In this document: one piece after another, positions 61,145 to 64,000 of the stretch
Layout of the letters: the number at the start of each line of letters is the position of its first letter
How positions within the stretch are numbered: the first letter of the stretch is position 1
Source of the DNA: Lewinellaceae bacterium
GTDB taxonomy: Bacteria > Bacteroidota > Bacteroidia > Chitinophagales > Saprospiraceae
NCBI GenBank assembly: GCA_020636215.1
Contig: JACJYG010000006.1
Coordinates: 868,001 to 932,000, forward strand
DNA: 64,000 bases
Reading direction: 5' to 3'
Notes under the pieces: generated by a model
The model's database searches: none
The model's input: only the letters and a program-made list of their open reading frames with translations
Told to the model about the DNA's origin: nothing
Made by a program: the position numbers and the translations under genes

Positions 61145-61339
61145 TTAGCTTCGTTTTTTGCTATTGTCAAAAGTGACGACCTCCCCGAGTTTTTTTTCCA
61201 GGTTAAGGAAATAGGAACCTTCATAGATATGATTGAAGTGCAGTTGTTCGCGCAACACTTCAAACTGCCCTTCATTTTCCGCGTAATCGGCAATCCAGTC
61301 GATCGCTTCCATTCTATTTTTGAACTTAACCTTTTTCAT
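61145..61339 (-). CDS. Small conserved hypothetical protein
   Basis: 64-residue protein, start ATG 61339. The sequence KVKFKNRMEAIDWIADYAENEGQFEVLREQLHFNHIYEGSYFL, followed by VVTFDNS, has the look of a small Bacteroidota-specific protein seen adjacent to many unrelated genes; I cannot assign a function. It is soluble, mixed alpha/beta, without cysteine pairs or signal. Confidence 0.7.
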   Translation of the reverse strand: MKKVKFKNRMEAIDWIADYAENEGQFEVLREQLHFNHIYEGSYFLNLEKKLGEVVTFDNSKKRS

Positions 61340-61890
61340 GGTAACCAGGTTTTGCGTTAAAAACAATGGCTTTTCTATTTTGATGTAGGAAAGCAGTAAA
61401 AGATTACCGGGTAGAAGCAAGATTAACATTTATTTAATGCCTTTCGGCACTTTCGGTAATTTTTTCTTCTGCTTTCTATTGGTATAAATTAGGGAGTGTT
61501 CAGGAGTTCGTGTTTTCGAGTGTTCGAGTTCCCTGAATCCCCAATAAAATCAGGGCGTCCCTGATCATGGCGGAGGATTTGACACAGTTATTTGAACACT
61601 CCCATAAATTACCACTTCGCAGCACGTAGGCCGAGGTTTTAGGGCCAAGGGGTACAAAAAATCGGCAAACAGAGCCGGAACGCTCTAATCTTTGTTGCTG
61701 TTATACCGAAAACGATTTTTATGCCCATTTCAGACATGCCGGCCTTTCGCTCCACCGCAGAGGTGTGTAGCCCTGGCTGGCCAAGTGAAACTTTTCCGGA
61801 CTAATCCTTAAAATGAAGTTAAAAGCCGGGCGTTTTGTGACAAGCCGGGCAGGCCCGCCGTTCAGAAGAGGAAAATCAACAATAGGCGCC
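61340..61890. other. Long intergenic region before the outer-membrane barrel gene
   Basis: 551 bases. It holds the MITE-like element (61492-61603). TAATCTTTG near 61687 is close to a -7 box for the barrel gene, with the spacing off by one. Apart from these I see nothing. Confidence 0.45.
61492..61603. mobile_element. MITE-like element with 8-base duplication
   Basis: 112 bases with 11-base terminal inverted repeats GGGAGTGTTCA (61492-61502) / TGAACACTCCC (61593-61603), flanked on both sides by a perfect ATAAATTA (61484-61491, 61604-61611). No ORF. An 8-base duplication fits IS256- or ISL3-type transposition in trans. Confidence 0.72.
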
Positions 61891-62472
61891 ATGAATAAAA
61901 AGATTGTCAGTTCCGTAATCACTGTTTTGTTTGCCTTCACCGGTGTGTCTGCACAAACCCTTGCCGGGGAGTCTGTCATCAGCGCCAATGGCGGTTTTAG
62001 CCTGCTTGGAGCTTTGTTTAAGCTATCTAATATCGATGAGAATGTGGATGCCAGTGCGGCGCCTGCTATCCAACTTAGCTATGATTATGCGCTTACTGAT
62101 TACCTCAGCCTGGGTGGTGGGTTGTCCTATCAGCGTTTTAAGCTCTCTTACACGGACTATGGCGATAATATGGAAAACTTTGATGCGCGCCTCTCCCGCT
62201 TCAATATAGCCATCAGAGGCCTGGTCCATTATGGCGGGCAGGAAAACCTGGATATGTATTCCGGGCTTCGGTTAGGGCTGACCAATTGGTCGGCTGATGT
62301 TGGGACGAACGACCCCAATTTCAAGCCGCCTAAAACTGATGGACTAACATTTGGGCCTCAGCTTATCCTTTTTGGCATTCGCGGATATGTGGCTGGCAAC
62401 CTGGGGGTGAATGCAGAATTAGGTGTTGGCGGCCCTCATTTATTTTCTTTGGGGCTCCAATACAGGCTATAG
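61891..62472 (+). CDS. Outer-membrane beta-barrel protein
   Basis: 193-residue exported protein: signal peptide (SSVITVLFAFTGVSAQT), then alternating beta-strands ending in aromatic or polar residues (SLGGGLSYQRFKLSYTDYG, SGLRLGLTNWSADVG, VGGPHLFSLGLQYRL), with a C-terminal strand closing in Leu. The size fits an eight-stranded barrel of the OmpW/outer-membrane-protein-beta-barrel group. ATG 61891 is used because it opens the signal peptide. Function unknown. It is followed 25 bases later by a promoter and candidate RNA on the same strand. Confidence 0.82.
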   Translation: MNKKIVSSVITVLFAFTGVSAQTLAGESVISANGGFSLLGALFKLSNIDENVDASAAPAIQLSYDYALTDYLSLGGGLSYQRFKLSYTDYGDNMENFDARLSRFNIAIRGLVHYGGQENLDMYSGLRLGLTNWSADVGTNDPNFKPPKTDGLTFGPQLILFGIRGYVAGNLGVNAELGVGGPHLFSLGLQYRL

Positions 62473-62497
62473 GCCAGGCCAACAATATGCATTAAGT

Positions 62498-62528
62498 TTT
62501 GGTTTAATATAAATAATATTTACCTTTG
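62498..62528 (+). promoter_or_regulatory. Promoter of second candidate ncRNA
   Basis: TTTG (62498-62501), a 19-base spacer, TACCTTTG (62521-62528). The consensus is very good, and no coding gene follows on this strand. Confidence 0.65.
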
Positions 62529-62534
62529 TATTGG

Positions 62535-62795
62535 TTTCTTACTGTTGCATTTTTTCGAGGCAGTCCTGCCCAAGTTTTTCCTTCAATTATGCACACAATT
62601 GCCGGCTGAGTAGGCCGGGAGGAGGGGCGTTTCCAGTATGGAACGTACTCCTTGGATTCATTGGCCCTAATTAGCAGCGCTATTTCAGAGCTAAGCGCGG
62701 GCTATGGGCGAATGGAGGAAGCCTAATCCACAATTACATATTTTTCTGTTTATTGAAAGCCGGGCATTCGGATTGATTGCCCGGCTCTTTATTTG
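62535..62795 (+). ncRNA. Candidate structured non-coding RNA (about 260 nt)
   Basis: Transcript bounded by a promoter (62498-62528) and a terminator-like hairpin (62758-62792), with no credible ORF. It is rich in pairing: CGTTTCCA/TGGAACG (about 62629-62646), and a long rod closed by TGGATT (62653-62658) with AATCCA (62725-62730). Inside the rod CATTGGCCC pairs with GGGCGAATG, and AGCGCT with AAGCGC. A rod with internal bulges recalls 6S RNA, but I cannot assign a family. The antisense relation to nothing coding argues for an independent gene. Confidence 0.5.
62758..62792. terminator. Terminator of ncRNA and of the sensor kinase gene
   Basis: AGCCGGGCA / TGCCCGGCT (62758-62766, 62778-62786) with CTTTATTT after it on the plus strand and TTTCAATA on the minus strand; it may serve both directions. 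Confidence 0.6.
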
Positions 62796-62804
62796 AACAA
62801 GCTC

Positions 62805-64000
62805 TTAGTTGGCTTTGGGGAACTGGGCCGAAAAAACAGCACCTTGGCCAGGCTTGCTTTTTACGGTAATTTGTCCCCCCATAGCCCTGGCGAAGCGGCG
62901 AGCCAGATAGAGCCCCTCGCCTCTTGAACTTTCCCCGCTCGTTGGTTTGGCGCTCAGGGAGATCCCTTTTTGAAATACCCTTTCCATATCCTCCGGAGAA
63001 AGGCCGGGCCCTTCGTCCTTGACCTGAATGGACAGTTTGCCGGCCTCGTTTTTAAGAGCAACCTCCACCGGCCGGCCTGGAGGAGAATATTTTATGGCAT
63101 TAGAAAGGAGGTTGTCGATAATGTGGCGAACCAGAAATGGGTCGCCGAGAGTAAAGAGGTTTGTTTCAGGAAGGGTGGCCCGGAGCTCGATCGATTTGCT
63201 GCGGGCATAGGTTTGAAATTCACGTATGGATTCTATGAGGGCTTGGTTGAGATTGAGGGGCTCTATCTGGATATGCCCTTTTTCTATAGACTCGTTTTCA
63301 ATTTCAATGATCTTCAGGCTGGCAGCGTCTATATTGTTAGTGGCGCTTTCCATTTCCGAAAGGATCTGGCGCCGCTCTTCCTCGCTGAGCGCTGCATTCT
63401 GAGCCAGCGCATGGGTATTAAGTTGGATGAGAGAAAGGGGGTTGCGGATATCATGAGCAATGAGGCTGACCATGTGTTTTTTCTCATTCATCAATGCGAT
63501 CAGGCGAGTGTTGATGCTCACGAATTCCTGGTTGAAGGCTTCTAATTCTTCTTTTTGCCGCCGCAGGCGCCGGTTGAGGAAGGTAGCCAGTGCAATCAGT
63601 CCAAGGAGGAGGATAGAGCCGGCAATCAGGGCGGTATTCTGGAGGTGGATGGCGGCATATTGGCGCCTTAGCAGTTCATTTTCCCGGACTTTTTGCCTCG
63701 CCTGATAGCTGATGGTCAGCTCCTGTATCTTATTAATTTTCTCTTGGTTGAGCACTCGTTCCTTTAAGCCTGAATAGGCCTTGAAATAGAACAAGGCGCT
63801 ATCAAATTGGCCGGTGGCCTCGAATATTTCGTATAGGGCCTCGTTCGCTTTCAATTGCTCGGGCAGTTGGCCCTTTTGCCTGGCTAGTTCCATGCCTTCG
63901 CGGGCAAAGAACTTGGCCTGCTCAATTTGGGATAATTTCCGGTAGGTATTGGAAATGCTTGGATAAATCTCGATGATCAGGGATGTATCGCGGTCGATGG
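62805..64000 (-). CDS. TPR sensor histidine kinase, 5' end outside window
   Basis: The frame is open to the right window edge; the ATG at 63893 is internal. The visible part holds the end of a helical TPR-like sensor (ANEALYEIFEATGQFDSALFYFKAYSGL), a coiled linker, one membrane helix (ALIAGSILLLGLIALATFL), HisKA with the phosphoacceptor in IAHDIRNPLSL, and HATPase with NLLSNAIKYSPPG, DEGPGLS and a final GQGAVFSAQFP. The DIRNP (not DLRTP) H-box is common in this kinase group. No response regulator is visible in the window; the partner may lie beyond the right edge. Confidence 0.92.
   Translation of the reverse strand, partial: IDRDTSLIIEIYPSISNTYRKLSQIEQAKFFAREGMELARQKGQLPEQLKANEALYEIFEATGQFDSALFYFKAYSGLKERVLNQEKINKIQELTISYQARQKVRENELLRRQYAAIHLQNTALIAGSILLLGLIALATFLNRRLRRQKEELEAFNQEFVSINTRLIALMNEKKHMVSLIAHDIRNPLSLIQLNTHALAQNAALSEEERRQILSEMESATNNIDAASLKIIEIENESIEKGHIQIEPLNLNQALIESIREFQTYARSKSIELRATLPETNLFTLGDPFLVRHIIDNLLSNAIKYSPPGRPVEVALKNEAGKLSIQVKDEGPGLSPEDMERVFQKGISLSAKPTSGESSRGEGLYLARRFARAMGGQITVKSKPGQGAVFSAQFPKAN

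Noticed and set aside
61719..61988. 89-codon minus-strand frame opposite the barrel gene start
   Set aside because: Antisense to a clear signal peptide and beta-barrel gene.

Overview
The window reads as chromosome of a Bacteroidota bacterium, most likely of the Saprospirales (Lewinella/Saprospiraceae-like). The reasons are type IX secretion C-terminal sorting domains on two secreted proteins, DUF5916, DUF3109 and DUF5995 proteins, a Rho factor with a long charged N-terminal insert, a one-component sensor kinase carrying its own AraC-type output domain, and several promoters of the Bacteroidota -33/-7 type (TTG, about 20 nt, TAnnTTTG). No rRNA, tRNA or CRISPR array was seen. Genus-level placement is inference.

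Layout. 1-2.9 kb is an AT-rich accessory patch: a large SF2 helicase running off the left edge and a truncated JAB/RadC-like stub. 3-13 kb holds a patatin lipase, a TetR regulator with a matching operator before itself and before the next dehydrogenase, two short-chain dehydrogenases, DUF5995 and DUF5916 proteins, a dihaem cytochrome c and a serine hydrolase. 13-20 kb holds a hybrid histidine kinase/AraC regulator cut by an intact IS1182-family element, then a frameshifted FG-GAP/PKD/T9SS protein preceded by 21-bp direct repeats that could be its regulatory sites. 20-34 kb is core: MscS channel, rho, serS, frr, rpmH, a TPR protein, tonB, vanZ-like, gcvH, citrate synthase, DUF3109.

34-50 kb is mostly a minus-strand catabolic stretch: ftcD, a GH92 mannosidase, a YdiJ-like FAD/Fe-S oxidase and a fused 5-oxoprolinase. 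Three of these routes end in glutamate or 2-oxoglutarate. A TPR protein, a lipoprotein, a GntP permease and a two-domain DUF1080 protein follow. 50-64 kb holds a second T9SS FG-GAP protein, a small MITE with TTA duplication, membrane proteins, an orphan VWA protein, a lysylphosphatidylglycerol-synthase-like flippase, a FemAB/GNAT-like protein divergent from a FeeM/LuxI-like N-acyl synthase plus an ICMT-family methyltransferase, an HMA protein, an ECF sigma/anti-sigma pair, a second MITE-like element with an 8-bp duplication, an outer-membrane barrel, and a TPR sensor kinase running off the right edge.

The points most worth follow-up are the acyl-synthase/methyltransferase pair (a possible small-molecule signal locus), two promoter-to-terminator stretches without ORFs that look like structured non-coding RNAs (about 34.19-34.48 kb and 62.53-62.80 kb), the in-frame repeat and IS load inside the hybrid kinase, and the AT-rich helicase island.
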